Below, piece after piece: positions 13,072 through 25,872 of a stretch of DNA of 64,000 nt. The notes beneath the pieces are model-generated. The model ran no database searches and was not told the DNA's origin. It saw only the letters and a list, made by a program, of their open reading frames with translations. The translations under genes and the position numbers were made by a program. This DNA is from Beaufortia kweichowensis (Eukaryota > Chordata > Actinopteri > Cypriniformes > Gastromyzontidae), in contig CM032809.1 in assembly GCA_019155185.1 (NCBI GenBank), forward strand, positions 9,507,200 through 9,571,199, written 5' to 3'. How positions within the stretch are numbered: the stretch's first letter is position 1; every line of letters starts with the position of its first letter.

Positions 13072-16000
13072 ATGTCCAAGCCCCCGAATTCTGAATCTCA
13101 TTCCCGGTCCAGATCCAGGTCTAGATCACGATCCTACACCCGTTCACACTCGAGGACCCGATCACGCTCAAGATCCCGGAAGCGCCGCTACAGGTAGACA
13201 AAAACTTGTGTTTGGATTTATTCAAATATAGATGTATTCAGGGTTTGGGGAATAGCAATTAACTTCAATGTTTTGTAATTGTTTTTTATTTAGACTAAGA
13301 AGTAGTTCAGGCAATTGTTGTTGGGATGTGTTACATGGGGTGATTTTAAACCACTATAAGGCCACAAAGCAAAAATGAACATGTTAGTCAGAACATTTAC
13401 ATTTAATCATTTAGCAGACAAAGAATAACACGCGTCAGAAAACAGCCATTGTCAAGTCATTGAACATCCAAATGGAAACCACTGGTATGAGTTACCATGT
13501 TTTTCTAAAGGTTGCTTCTCATTTCACAAGTCTTTATCTTCTATACAAGCCCATTCCTTTGTGTTATTTCTTTTATGAGCTTTAGGTTTGTCTGGCGTGG
13601 CTAGTACCTTTTTCCACGGCATGTGTATTTTCCCACAGCTTAGTTCTCCCACAATCTCCCACAGTCTATGCTGGTCCATAAATAAACATTTAATCACCTC
13701 TTTCCAAAGAAAAGACTTAGACAATATGACATTGTTTTCCAATGTGTATTTGAATATTTTTGTATATACTCATGTGCACAGTGTGTGTTCATTTGTGGTG
13801 TTGCTAAAACCACAAATGAAATTGGTCAGTTGTGGTTCTGTGATGCCCCCAAGTGGTCATAAACTAAAACTGTCTCTCTTCTCTCATTTTCATCCTCCTG
13901 TACACTTCTCTATGTGTTCCCTCTTTCTGTTCCTTTAGTTCCAGATCAAGATCCCGTTCCCACAGCAGAGAGAGGAACTATCCTTCCAGAGATTTTCAGA
14001 GCAACCGTGGGTATAACCGCGGTTTCCGTGGCTACCGGAGGCCCTTCCAGTACAACCGGGGCAGAGGACGTGGCTACTTCCCACGAGGTAACTACCACAG
14101 AGGTGGCGGCTCCTATGGTTATCGCTCCAACAACTGGCACGCCCACAGAGACCAGCAGCAGCCATACGACCACTCGTACAGTCCCCGGAGGGGGCGCTCT
14201 CGCTCGCACTCGCCACGGAAACGTTCGGGAAGCCGATCCCGTCATTCTGACAGATCATCTTCAGGCGCTCCAGCTCTTCCTCCCGCTCCTCATCCCCACG
14301 ACGACGCAACTCTAGCTCCGGAAGACCCCAATCCAAAGATGCCAAGGGAAGGGGTTCACCTGGCGAGGGCAAGGCACCTGCCAAAGAAGCATCCAAGGCC
14401 AGAGGAAGCACCCCAGAGGAAACCACTAGCAAATGGGAAAGTCTTACTGATTATGATGGCAGCCCTAAGCGCACAGGCAATGCACCATCTGCAGAAGATC
14501 AGTCAGAGGTCAAAGTGAACCTGTCTGGAAGCGCTGGCAACGGCGGTGGATCTCTGTGGCGAAGCATCGGTCCTGTCAGTAAAAGCCCACCACCAAAGAC
14601 GTCGACGGCCTCAAGCGGCTTTGGGTTTTTTTCAAAGGAAGATATGAAGGCAGGAGATAAATCGGCATCCATCTCGACGGCTTTCAAAAAGTATGTTGAT
14701 TCTTCTTTTGTTTTGGCTTTTGGATGTTTTCCCTCTCTTTCCTTTGTCCTCCTGGCAGTTTTTAACAATTATCATCATTCTCTCAAATGTGTTTAGCCTT
14801 TGTACAGCAACATCCTTGGAAGAATAGAGCTTATAATGGAAACCAGCTAATTTCAAACTCAAATATCATTCCAAATCTTGCTGGAAGTTTTCCTGTGCTA
14901 TGAGGTTGTTTGCAATCCCATAATTTGTTAATGATGTAAGTATGGAATAATAAAAACCCATCCTGGTTAGTGGTGTCTGCATTGCTGCAAAGTTGAACCT
15001 TAAATTTGCGCATGTATTTCATTGTCTTTTGGTGTTTTGTGTTGTAAAGTAACCTTTCTTACTGTTCGAAGGATGGTGTGAGAAACCTGGTTTTAAAATG
15101 CACTGTTGTCTAATACAATCCGCTCTTTGACATGCAAAATCTCATTTAAGTGTGATCGCTCACCTCAGGTTTTTGGCAGAAAAGAAAAAGCCCCTGTCAG
15201 ACAGAGATAACGGCAGGGGTGAGGCTTTAAGCTCGAGTGTCGCCGACAACGAGAAGACGAGTAGCAAGTCGAGAGGCCTTTTCGACACGTCGGATTCAGG
15301 CTACGACGGCTCAAAGACCGACAAAGGTCTTCCGTTTCTGGACGCTGAGGAAGAGGAGTACCGCCAGGAACTGAAGGACAGAAAGAGCGAGGAAGAATCC
15401 AAATATAAAGACAAAATACCTCTCTCTGTGCGAGACTTATCCGAAGAGCGTTTCGGGAAATGGGACGACTCCATCTATCACGCCGGCAAAGATTCATCAC
15501 GCAGGGATGAAGACGTCGAGGAGGAACTGGACGAAGAACTTTACCGCAGTCGGAAGCATGCGTCACGAAAGGAGGAGAAGGCCGCCAAGAAGAAAGAAAA
15601 GAAGAAGAGCAGGATAAGTCCGTCCTTTCCGTCGCCCTCAGGAGTATCCGAGAATAAAGGCAAGCACCTGTTTCCAGCTGGAAGAGAGGCATCGCCCTCA
15701 CCTAAATCCTCAGCAAAGAGAGACCCACAGCTTAATTTTAGTATAAAAGCATTCGCTGATGAAGGAGAAAGGTATTTGTGTGCTCTTCTTGATACGTTTG
15801 TTTTGTTGTTTGTTGTGGTTATGAGTACTGGATTCATCTGTATGGCTTTTATTGCTTCAGCTCATCAGGTACTTTAGCTAAAGAGAGACGTTTGTCACGG
15901 GAGCTTGTCCAACCTGGTAAAAAAGATCATGAGGAGTTTCGTTCAATCTTTCAACACATTCAGTCTGCTCAGCTTCGCAGGAGCCCTTCAGAGCTGTTTG

Positions 16001-19000
16001 CTCAACATATTGTCACCATAGTACATCATATTAAAGGTAATTTCAGTCCAGGCCCTACCTTTAAGGGCTTTCAGAGATTTATTTTATGCCCATGTTGCCC
16101 ATGATAATAATTCAACTTAACTTTTGTATTTTTCAACACAATGATGTTTAGAAAAAGACTTTTTCTTTTCTGAATCTAGCTCAACATTTCCAGTCTTCTG
16201 GTTTGACTCTGAATGAGCGATTTGGAATATACCAAAGAAAAGCAGCGGAGATGGAAACGTTGAAGCCGAGAAAGAGTCCTGAGATCCACAGGTAATTGTA
16301 AAAATACGAGTAATTCCCATGAATCGTTCTTGATTATTGTTAAATTGATCTCTTTTTGTTCTTAATTCATCTGTATGTTCTTCAACAGGCGAATCGATGT
16401 GTCTCCCAGTGCTTTTAAGAAGCACTCTCAGCTGTTTGAGGATTTTGAAGAGAGCGGCTACAAGGTGACACAGAGCGTTTTCAAATCTGAAATTCCTGCC
16501 CAAATGTGTACCAGCTGAAAGAGCAGAAATGTGCTATGAAGTGTGTAATGCTAATACACAAGAACCCAGATCTCAGTGTTGTAAAAATGAGCGTTACGCT
16601 CACACCATTCAGCATTTGTCGTACGATTAATCGCGGGCACGTACTTGCCCAAGCAAAATGGCTAATGAAATGGAAGTGACTATTGATCCTGTGTCCAAGC
16701 CTTTCACTGGACCGCTAAACGATACCATAGTAAGTATATCTCCTCAAGAATGTGTTTATAAAAACAGTAGGGCTCAGTACTAATCACTATAAGGAAAGTA
16801 TGGAGCATGCTGCTTTCCCATGAGATCTGTGCGGTTATCTGTCGTCAAGTCTTATGTTGTTATCTTCAGTGGGTGTCCCGTATATTAATTGCAACCTGGC
16901 CACATCTTGTTAAAATTTGAGATCAATCAACACGGTTCACAAAGGCAGAGATATGGTGACTGAATAAAACACTGAAAAGATTTCAGTTTTTTCATAAAGA
17001 CGGCCAACAGTTGGCGCATTCAGCTGGGCGGTTTCATTATCATGGTATTGAAAAGTATTTGCTTGTTCTTGTCCATTTTGTTTCGTACCAGCTATTAGTC
17101 TTAGGTTTTCCCTGATCCTTAAATTAAGTTCAATTCAATACTTGAGTTTTCAAGAATGACTCGCATCATGTCTAAACTACACAATTCAAAGTTTACACTT
17201 TTTACAATTTAACAATATGTGCTAACTTTTTGGGACTTTGTTGTGTCTCCACAGGATCATGGTAAAAAACATGACGCCGATTCATTAGACCTGCGATTGG
17301 CCATTGAGCGCCGTAAAAAGGAACCTAAACGAGACGGTGGAAAGAGTTCAGCTGGGTCACGCACACCCAGTCATGAGCTTTCCCCTGAAAGATCCTCCAA
17401 ACACAAGAAATCAAAGTATGTTTCCCTTAAGACTTCTTCAGATTGTTGCATATTACCACGATGATGTCATTCTCTACTTTAAAGGCTGCTTTACCATTCT
17501 GTTTTAAGGGCTGTTCACACATATAATCTTCGTTTTGTTCTTTACAATATATATATGTTTGTTGGAAATTAGTTTTTTGCTTAACCCTGAACTGTGAATT
17601 GTTGAATGTCAGTGAGTATTGCATTTCTGTGATTGAGTTTGTTTCTAACTTGGACGCCCTCCTTTGATGTCTTTTTAAAGGAAAAGCAAGAAGAAACGAG
17701 AGCGCTCTCCATCATCTTCCTCATCTTCATCTTCCTCTCCCTCTCCCTCCCCTTATCCGTACAGAGGGAGGGAGTATCATGAAGATCACATGGAGGGTGG
17801 AGGGGGCTTTAATAAAGCCCGTCTGGGGCCCAGAGATTTCCCGGGGCCGATGGAGCGTGGCCCCCGTGATTATGAGGGTCACATGGACAGGGGTTATGAG
17901 AGGGGCAGAGGAGGATACGACCGTGGAGGATATGACAGGGGTCGTGGGGGTTACGACCGTGGATTTGTAAGTGCTTCAGTGTTCTCTCTGACATGACTTA
18001 TTGATCATTGATGAATATGGAAGGATGTTTTTCAATAGTTAACATTATGCGTATATATTTCAGACTTTCAATGTTTTTTCTGTTTTCTCTATATGCTCTG
18101 TTCCAAAAGTTAGTGGGGCACCTTGCTGTATGCCATCCACATAATTGGCTAAATTATATTCAAAGTGACTTAACACTCACAGTTGATTTCATCAACATTA
18201 GCATCTTCTTAAGCTATTGACTAAATGATACATAAAGTAATCGTCTGTTTTTCTACTTTCTGTGCTTTTCAACAACGAATAAAATATGTTTGCAACTAAC
18301 ATTTTGCATCTGTCTGCCATTTTATTCTTTGATTTGCCTTCTGCAATTGCCTTACATACATTTATACAGCTGGGTAGATGCTTTCATTTAGAGCAACTTT
18401 ATTAAAGGTATACATTTTAATCTGTAAAGGTTTTCAATCTTTCTGGACAGATTTTCCCAACAGCAAGCTATTTTATAGGAAGCATAATTTAGAGATGATG
18501 CACACTTGTCTCTCACTTTCATCGATCATTGAACTAGTTCTCTTGCATTTGCAGCCCAGAATGAGAGGTAGAGGATGGAACAGAGGAAATTATCCTGGTA
18601 ACAACACCAATAATAACCCACCAAATGTAGCCGGTCCCTCACGCCCCCCAGAGGAGGAGTGGGACCCGGAATATACCCCTAAAAGTCGGAAGTACTTCCA
18701 GGTGAGCTGAAACTTTTCAGTTTTTGCTTCCAGTTAAACATCAGATGCTGGATTTATCTTATGCTTCCAGATGCATCAAATCTTTAAGATGTTCAGAGTT
18801 TAGCAATAGATATTTTCTGCTGTTGAATTCTGTTATTGTTGTGTAGTATATTCCTGATAATATAAACGATCCCTTCACATCTTTATCTTTCTCTCATTAC
18901 GTCTTATATCCGCAGCATGATGACAGGGACAAGGAAGCTGAGATGAAGTGGATGGACACTCGTGGTCGTGGAAGAGGAAGTTACCCGCGCAGCAGGGGCA

Positions 19001-19152
19001 CATTCATGATCCGTAAGAGCGGCGGCAGCCCCAAATGGACTCATGACATGTTCTCTTCCAACACTGAAGAGAGAGATATGGGAGACGGCAGTGCAGACCA
19101 TAGCCTTAAAGGTGACGACAAGTCAGGGGAAAGCACTGCTTCCAAGCCATAG
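13072..19152 (+). CDS. thrap3: Thyroid hormone receptor-associated protein 3 (TRAP150)
   Basis: A nuclear RS-domain protein of the BCLAF1/THRAP3 family, acting in pre-mRNA splicing, mRNA decay and transcription. Exons: 13072-13193 (ATG; SRSRSRSRS tract), 13939-14690 (RS domain, Arg/Gly/Tyr-rich stretch), 15169-15771, 15861-16036, 16180-16291, 16389-16464, 17255-17415, 17681-17966, 18555-18701, 18916-19152. Strong family signatures are 'EFRSIFQHIQSAQ', 'SPSELFAQHIVTIVHH', 'SPEIHRRID', 'EEEWDPEYTPKSRKYF' and 'SPKWTHDMFS' near the C-terminus. The C-terminal half reads as THRAP3 rather than BCLAF1, and map7d1 as neighbour agrees with human gene order. Exon 13939-14690 has an apparent one-base loss near 14255-14263 (see findings). 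A GYDRG-rich repeat lies at about 17880-17966. Confidence 0.93.
13395..13425 (-). repeat. partial repeat tail in thrap3 intron
   Basis: 'acatttacatttaatcatttagcagac' is the reverse-oriented core of the same teleost repeat tail as at 53650. Confidence 0.4.
18350..18410. repeat. interspersed repeat tail in thrap3 intron
   Basis: 'tacatttatacagctgggtagatgctttcatttagagcaac' is a decayed member of the teleost 'cagatgcttttatccaaagcgac' tail. Confidence 0.35.
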
Positions 19153-20276
19153 ATGTTATTGTTAGCATCCATTTTCATCCATTGTCTGTCTGTCTGTAAC
19201 TGTAGTTCAACAGCAGCTAGCATGATGTGAGCCACCCTAAAAACAGCAGACGTGTCTGTTCAGGCATTACTGTAGAAACCTCGCACAGTAGGGCAGTGAG
19301 ATTTAACATCAAACATTTCTTTATTTGTTTCTTTCATATTTTTATCTTTTGTATGTTTTTTTAAGGGTGGAGAGGGGTTTTTGATGTTTTCTCTGAGTGA
19401 TTGTAAAAATAAGTTTTGTGGGTGAATAGTATATCGGTCCTTGAAGAAGAAGGTACCTTATGAGCATCTTATGTTGGCTTTGATCGTTACAGATTATAAA
19501 TTGATTTTTTTATTTTTAAAAAGTGCAATAGAAGCAGTGCACCTGTGCCTTAGATGTAACTTGGATTTTGTTTAGTTTGTTTTAGTTTTTATTTTTTGCA
19601 TGTAAAAACATGCGATATATATAATACAAACAATTATAATTTTACCAGTCCAAAAGAAGCATTTCCACTTGTGGACCAATACACTGTGTACTGGGCTGAT
19701 TTTGTTAAGAACTTAAAACTTAACTTGGCTGTTAAAAAATTTATAGATTTTTCTCCTTAATTGGTTCACAATCTTATTTAATGTCTAATTTAAACAATTC
19801 TATTTTTCCTGGTAAATGACACCACTAATGGTAATGTTTGGCGTAAACAAGAAAGACAAATGGCTCTAATTTAACTACTACAACTTTTCAATGTCAAGTA
19901 AACCCCTCGGGTTTTTCATCATTGTTCGTCTGGTTTTAAAGTGTAGATAATTACACATTTCAAGAATAGGCTCATGATGGATTCACTGCAGTCTTTGTAT
20001 GTAAACAAAATACTGTTGAACCTAAATGTATGATAATTGTCCTCTGCATGTGTTTAGGTTTAACTGGCTTTAACTGTGGTATGTTTTGCCATTATCTGAT
20101 CAGTAATGTCCTCTATTGATTTGTGCATGCTGCACTGTACAGACATGCTGTAGAAAAGGGTTGAAACTGAGATTGTGGGATTGTGCTGCTGTCTGTAGAT
20201 ATGATAATACTGTAACGCTGCGATTCTTCTGTTAACATGTACAAGCTTTTGATCTCTATGGTGAATCTGAAATAAA
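19153..20276 (+). other. thrap3: thrap3 3' UTR with poly(A) signal
   Basis: An AT-rich non-coding tail after the TAG at 19150-19152. AATAAA lies at 20271-20276. Confidence 0.7.
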
Positions 20277-20913
20277 ACGTATCCTCTGTTTATAATAAGT
20301 CATTGTGTTTGTGTTTGAAGCTTTAGTAGCCATGTAAGATATTTTAGTTATAATATCTGCGGTTACATTTATACAATAATATGGAAAACTTTTTATTACA
20401 TTTTTAAATTCTGTTCACAATGACTACCAATTGACTTTTGTTTTTGAAATGGCATTGTATTTGACTATTTCTGCAGTGTATACTAGACATGCTGTATATA
20501 AAGTATATGCATTGATTACCTTTGACAAATGTGCAGTATACAACAGATATTACTTGGTACTGTATCCCACAATGCCTTGTGTTTGACATTACTCTCTATT
20601 GTCAGTGTAATAAATGGACCAGTAAGTAATATTAGACATGATTTTTAACATTTTCATCATTTGTTATTTAATCAGACTGTAATCGGAACACATATCTGGA
20701 TTAAAAATGCTATCTATTCATGTTTAAAAAATACTCAGAGTATACAAAATGCATTTTATGTACTAAAAATATTTATACGGGTCTTAAGATGCACCAGCAA
20801 AAACTAAAATTTTTCAGGAAGAAAGCTCGAGCCTACCAACCACAAAAACCTCAACAGTAATATGCAAATCAATGAAAAATGGTAAGGTGCATTTCACATT
20901 TCAAAGGTACACG
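20277..20913. other. tail-to-tail spacer between thrap3 and eva1b
   Basis: About 640 bases of AT-rich sequence holding the end of thrap3 and, on the other strand, the 3' UTR of eva1b. No coding signal. Confidence 0.6.
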
Positions 20914-21676
20914 CTAGTGGTAGTGCACTCGACCGAGTGTCCCCGTGCCAGTGACCAGAATATCCGGCTGTCCGTTTCTCCATATCTCCCTAACAATTCT
21001 CTCTCTCTCCTCCAGTCTCCTGGCTCTCTCCAGCTCCTCTGCAGATGTGAACACATTAATGCTTTTAATAGTGCCGTTCAGATGACTCTGATCGCTCGTG
21101 GTGGTCACTGTCACCGTGGGGACTTCTAAGTCTTCATCATCTGCTTCTTCAATGTCTTCCTCCTTATCCTCCTCTTCCTCACTGGACTTTTTAAGGTGTT
21201 TCTTGTCGGGTGAGGAGGGTGTCTTTGTCTTTGATCGGGGTCTGCAGGTGATGCCCAGTATGAGAAGAACCAGCGCCAGCAGAAGACCAGAACATACACC
21301 CAGCATGAAGTACAGAGCAAAGCTCTCCATGTTTACTGTGGAAAACATAATAAATCATCAGTGAAAAGATGCAGTAACACATCATTTAAAGCAGAAGCAT
21401 ATAGGAACACTGAGAATCATTTAAGTCATTTCTCATGAAGTCGATGTGTGAAGCCAAACCAAACAGAACACTTAAGTCTTTGGATTTAGCTCTTGTTTTG
21501 TTATTGGGGTGAGAAGTGCAAGGGGACAATGAATCAAAGGAAATGTTTGGTAAATCAGACACCTTCGAATCTGATTTCCTAACAAAGAAGAAATGATGTG
21601 TGCTTTTACCTTTTATATGGGCATATGTTGCCATGCCGTTACTCAGCAGCTCCATGTCTTTCCGAACCGGGTTCAT
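20914..21676 (-). CDS. eva1b: Eva-1 homolog B (FAM176B), single-pass membrane protein
   Basis: Two coding exons on the minus strand: 21676-21610 and 21335-20914, joined G|TA in phase 1, giving about 162 residues; the human protein is 165. Exon 1 reads 'MNPVRKDMELLSNGMATYAH', and exon 2 opens with VNMESFALYF followed by one hydrophobic segment (LYFMLGVCSGLLLALVLLIL). An acidic Glu/Asp run follows, then the family's C-terminal 'NVFTSAEELERARRLEERER' and a terminal GTGTLGRVHYH. FAM176 proteins sit in endolysosomal or ER membranes and are linked to autophagy and cell death. An in-frame ATG at 21697 could add seven residues; I chose 21676 because it aligns with the human start. The gene lies tail to tail with thrap3. 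Confidence 0.92.
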
Positions 21677-21739
21677 TTTGATCCTTTTGGTGGGCAAGTT
21701 TCCTTACTTGTAGCTTTTGTACTTTGTTCTTCAGTTCCT

Positions 21740-24690
21740 GTGGTACACGTATACATATCACTAATAGACATCAAATTGATGCATAACAACTACTTGTTAT
21801 GATTCACAAAATAAAGTCATATGGGTTTGAAAAACATGATTTAAGATAACATGAACTCCTAAAACACTAAGTTCCATTATCCACCATAAGAACAATAGCT
21901 ACAGTAATACTTGTCTTAGCAAACACTGTTAAAACCATGCACAATTTGACAAATACTTCCCAGCGTATTTATTTTGGCCCCTGATGCCCTGGACTAATTG
22001 TGCCATTAGCCTCAGTTACCCGTAAGAGCAAAGCAGAAATATATCCGTGTTTTTCCCCAAGGGCCATTTGTTTCTGTTGTCATTCCAATGACCCAAACTT
22101 TACTCTGGACTCCCACAGACTTAAACTTTTCCCACAGGAACATTCACATGTGCACGAGGTCTGTTCCCTGGGAAACTGGGAAGATTCCAGATTGTGTCAC
22201 TCTCCGTAATGGAAGAGAGGATGAGGGGGATTAAAACTAAACATCTGGATGAGGATTTCCCAAGCACACCGGGAGCTTCAGTTTTAGTCTGGCATGGGAA
22301 AATCTGTTCTGGTGCTGTATGTCTATAAATGCAGTGACACGCAGTGTGTATCCACATCATAAAGTCTGCAGTGGCTGAAACCACGCTGAGACCATGCTGA
22401 AATCACAGAAGACTTGTGTTATTGTCTTCCTGTTTGTGTCCTCTCGGGGCCTGTAATTACAGTTTACTTTAATCTACACCAAAGTCTCAACCGCCCTGAT
22501 CTCTATCTGCCACACTCTTGGCAGGACGAGGGCACATATTCAACACTGAAGCACTTTTTGTTTACTTTGGATACTTTGTGTACCGTGCATTTGACCAAAT
22601 TTAAGCATTTCCAAACGTTTTTATGATGTGAAGTCATAAACCATAACTAGATTAGCTGAGTTATACCAACGTCACGAATATTACACAAACAAGGTTAAGT
22701 CTGTGATGGTAAAAGAGTAATAAAAAATACAAAGAATTTAATAGATATAAAGAGGTACTTTATATTTCAAGTCATGTACTAAAAGAAGTGAAAATTGTTA
22801 ATAGACATGCTAGAATAAAATAAATTAATAATAAAATTGCAAGATTCTAGGTATTTTTACTAGTTAAAAAGTTGAAAGACACACGGAAGACAGGGTGGAT
22901 ACTTAAATGAAACATAACTGAACTTAAATTTCATGGGAAGTCCTGAGCAATCTCATACACATTCTGAGCAAAACAAAGGAATAATTCAAGGGCTATTCAT
23001 GTCCATTCCTGAGCTGAAGTTTCTCCAGTTTTGAGGGTAGACAGTATGATTTAGCAAACATAAACAACAGTCTTATACACAAACATAGAAAAACAGGATT
23101 ACAGTTATGTCCTGCTCCAGGCACTGATTAATGTGGGACGTACACAAGTTTCTCATATATTCCCGTTAAAGAGAAAGCTTAGCATACCAGACAATGTCTC
23201 ACAGCAGTAAAACATCATTCAAACATACCATCTCCCACCTGTCAGACCTCTTCCCAGAAATGCAAATCTTCAAAAGACCTGCAGATGTCTGGAAACATAC
23301 TGATCTCATGCTTTTGTATATCTTCCAGTCTTTTAAAAGTCAGTGAGCAAGAATCTAAAATAAGAATTTTGATCATAATTTTTTAAAATTTTTATAAAGA
23401 GAATGTTGCTATGAGATGGTTTCTATGGGTTTACTAAGATGTTTTTAACACTTTTCCAACATTACGGTTGTTAACTGGCTCCTACCAAGTCCATAAGATG
23501 TTATGGTCTCTTGGTATGGCTTCAATTTCAACTTTTTCAACTTTAACAGGTGATAATAGGAGATCCAGTTGTCAGGAAGGTAATTGCTGATCTGTCCTTA
23601 ACAGGTGACATGATTTAAAGTATCCTTCATGCACTTAGATTTACTCATTTGAGGTGAGAGGTTTGTTCAGACGTCTTTTTTGTAAGTAAACCAACCTAAA
23701 AACATCTATGTTTAAAAAAATCTATGTGAGAATTGTATCTGACATCTGCACAGTTTCAAATACCAAAGATAGTTTTGATCCTCTAACAAAAATGAATTAG
23801 GACACGAGCAGAAATTTTATTTTCTTACCTTTGATTCATCATTTCTATCCACAGTGTTCTTCTGTTTTGGTCCTCACATGAATAAAACACACAAACTGTC
23901 AGAAAGATGAGCCGTATATCCAGTATAACCTCACCACGTCAGAAGATGAAGCAGGAGCGTTTAACACATGGATGTGTGTAAGTTATTTGGGCGAGCTGGA
24001 ACAGACTCTCTCTCTTTCACACATATCTGCAGTTACAGAAGCAGTTCTCTGTGGTCACGCACACAAACACAGCTTCTCTCTCACTGAAAACACACGATAG
24101 GAAAGCAGTTTGGGTAAAGGGAGGTGTTTCCTGTCAGAGGAGAAAATATAGTAAGGGAGGAGCACACGACATGAGAATTTACACTCTTATGATGGCAGTA
24201 CAGCTGTGTTTCACACCCGCTGGATGCCAGATCCATATAAACCTCATGTCTGTATATGTATATGGGAATGTGTTCAGTCTTTCATTTATACTTGTGCTAG
24301 TTTGTATTTATATCAAACTCTTGTCTGCCATTCAATCTTTAAAATAAAAGTGCTGCATGCTGCCATACAAGAACCATTTTGGGCTGAATGAAAACCCTTT
24401 TACAAGAGGACAACAAGAACCTCTTCTTCAAAACAAAAAATCAACTGCAAACCTTATAAATGGATGTACATATAGGAGAATGGAACATTTTAGTCAAATA
24501 ATTATTTTTTATTTTACTTTTTTATAGTCTGATGTACATTATGCAAAAACTTCTGTGGATGTTCCATTTTGGTTTCCCAAAAAACTTCAGTCAACAGTTC
24601 CATTTCTTTTTATACATTTTTATTATCTAAATATAGACTTTCCTGAAAATAAAAGTCTTCTCTTTCAATGTTCAAATTTCTACTAGCACA
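21740..24690. other. intergenic or 5' region of eva1b
   Basis: AT-rich DNA with no recognised gene. The longer reading frames (22000-22384, 24051-24347) show no domain or splice logic. Nothing else found apart from the possible eva1b 5' exon. Confidence 0.5.
23829..23990 (-). promoter_or_regulatory. eva1b: possible non-coding 5' exon of eva1b
   Basis: On the minus strand a consensus donor, CAAAG|GTAAGAAA, occurs at 23829. An acceptor-like ...CCACAG lies upstream of the eva1b ATG, around 21740. Position and strand fit, but there is no direct proof. Confidence 0.3.
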
Positions 24691-24709
24691 GCTAAATTGT
24701 GTCTCGCAG

Positions 24710-24921
24710 GCTTTAACAGGGTGGACTGGTACACGTCCAACACGCCAGAGAGATGTGTGTTCAGGGTTAACCCCATGGGGTGGAACAGGAAACGTCTGCA
24801 GTGGGCACAGAGCCTGCTGCTTCAGGCTAACGCTGGATTAAAAGAGCTCTTTGTGCTTCTGTCTGAAGAGAGAGAGACACCTGAAGAGAACCGTCCAGAG
24901 CCTGTCAACTGCTGTCTTTAA
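24710..24921 (+). CDS. unrecognised candidate terminal exon
   Basis: An acceptor (gtctcgcag) at 24709 is followed by an open frame encoding about 70 residues that ends ...EPVNCCL-TAA at 24921. It contains 'CVFRVNPMGWNRKRLQWAQ' and a Leu-rich LLLQANAGLKELFVLLSEE stretch likely to be helical. It is more GC-rich than its surroundings, which speaks for real coding sequence, but I know no family for it and found no partner exon upstream. It could be the last exon of a gene whose other exons are cryptic, or a relic. Confidence 0.35.
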
Positions 24922-25020
24922 AGGTGAACTAGACCATGCTTCTGGCGTAAAGGTGTTTGTTGTAGAGATATAACGACTATTTGACTTTGTGGCTTTAATG
25001 TGAAAACATATTCTCTTGGG

Positions 25021-25129
25021 CAGGTGCATGCTGGGAAATTCAAGACATAAACATGACAGCTCAATGTGGGTGTGAAGGAGGATTGAACTTGGTTGCATTT
25101 CATGTGCCAAATTTCCCAGCATGCACCTG
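25021..25129. repeat. 20-bp perfect inverted repeat containing ZNF143-like cores
   Basis: CAGGTGCATGCTGGGAAATT at 25021-25040 and its exact reverse complement at 25110-25129, separated by 69 bases. Each arm contains TTCCCAGCATGC, close to the ZNF143/THAP11 site core. Confidence 0.85.
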
Positions 25130-25872
25130 TCAAGGAGCTTGTTGTGTGTTTGAAATAGCTGAAATCAAACTGTAGATACTGTAAAAAGTACACATTTTTT
25201 AATAACACATGATGCACTCGAGTCAAAAAAATGAGTGACGTTTAATCACAGGCAGCATCTTTTATTTTCCAACTGTATGATTTTCATGTTGTGTAATGTT
25301 ATTGTTTACCAGAATACTCCTGTTTTCATGTGATGAGGGTTGAGTCATTTTTAGGCCTGTAATTATGTGGTGACTGAAAACCTGCTTCTCCTGTGCCATA
25401 GTAAAATGCATTCTGGAAGCAAAATAATATTGTTCCAAAATTATATATAAAGTCTCTTGCCACATTGACCACAAGCCAAAACAAAAACTAAAGGGCATTT
25501 TGGGAGACAAATGTACATTCCTTAGGTTTGGATTACAAAACCAGCTACATTTACAAGGCTACATTTAACAATTTAAGTCGAGTTAAATCTAAAGCGGTGT
25601 CTCAAATGGTGCATATTAGGAGGTAATGAAATCAACAAACCAGAAAGTAAAACAAATAATAAGAGAGTTCTTCAGATTAAATTACTAAAGTAATAGATGG
25701 TCACTTTTTTATTGATAAACAAACAGTATTAAAACAGATCTTTACAACTCAAAGTTTCAAATACATAACTAGCAAAACTGAAAAGTAAATTACACACCAC
25801 TTCCTTGATACAAAAATGTGTAAAATACAAATAATATTATATCCCCAAAATCCCACAAAGTCACAAGTGTAT
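25130..25872. other. non-coding spacer, includes lsm10 3' UTR
   Basis: AT-rich. The lsm10 3' UTR runs into it on the minus strand. No coding signal found. Confidence 0.5.

Noticed and set aside
13935..14432. 165-residue minus-strand frame opposite thrap3
   Set aside because: Antisense shadow of the RS-domain exon; the plus frame is a clear THRAP3 match.
15165..15701. 178-residue minus-strand frame opposite thrap3
   Set aside because: Shadow of the charged thrap3 exon.
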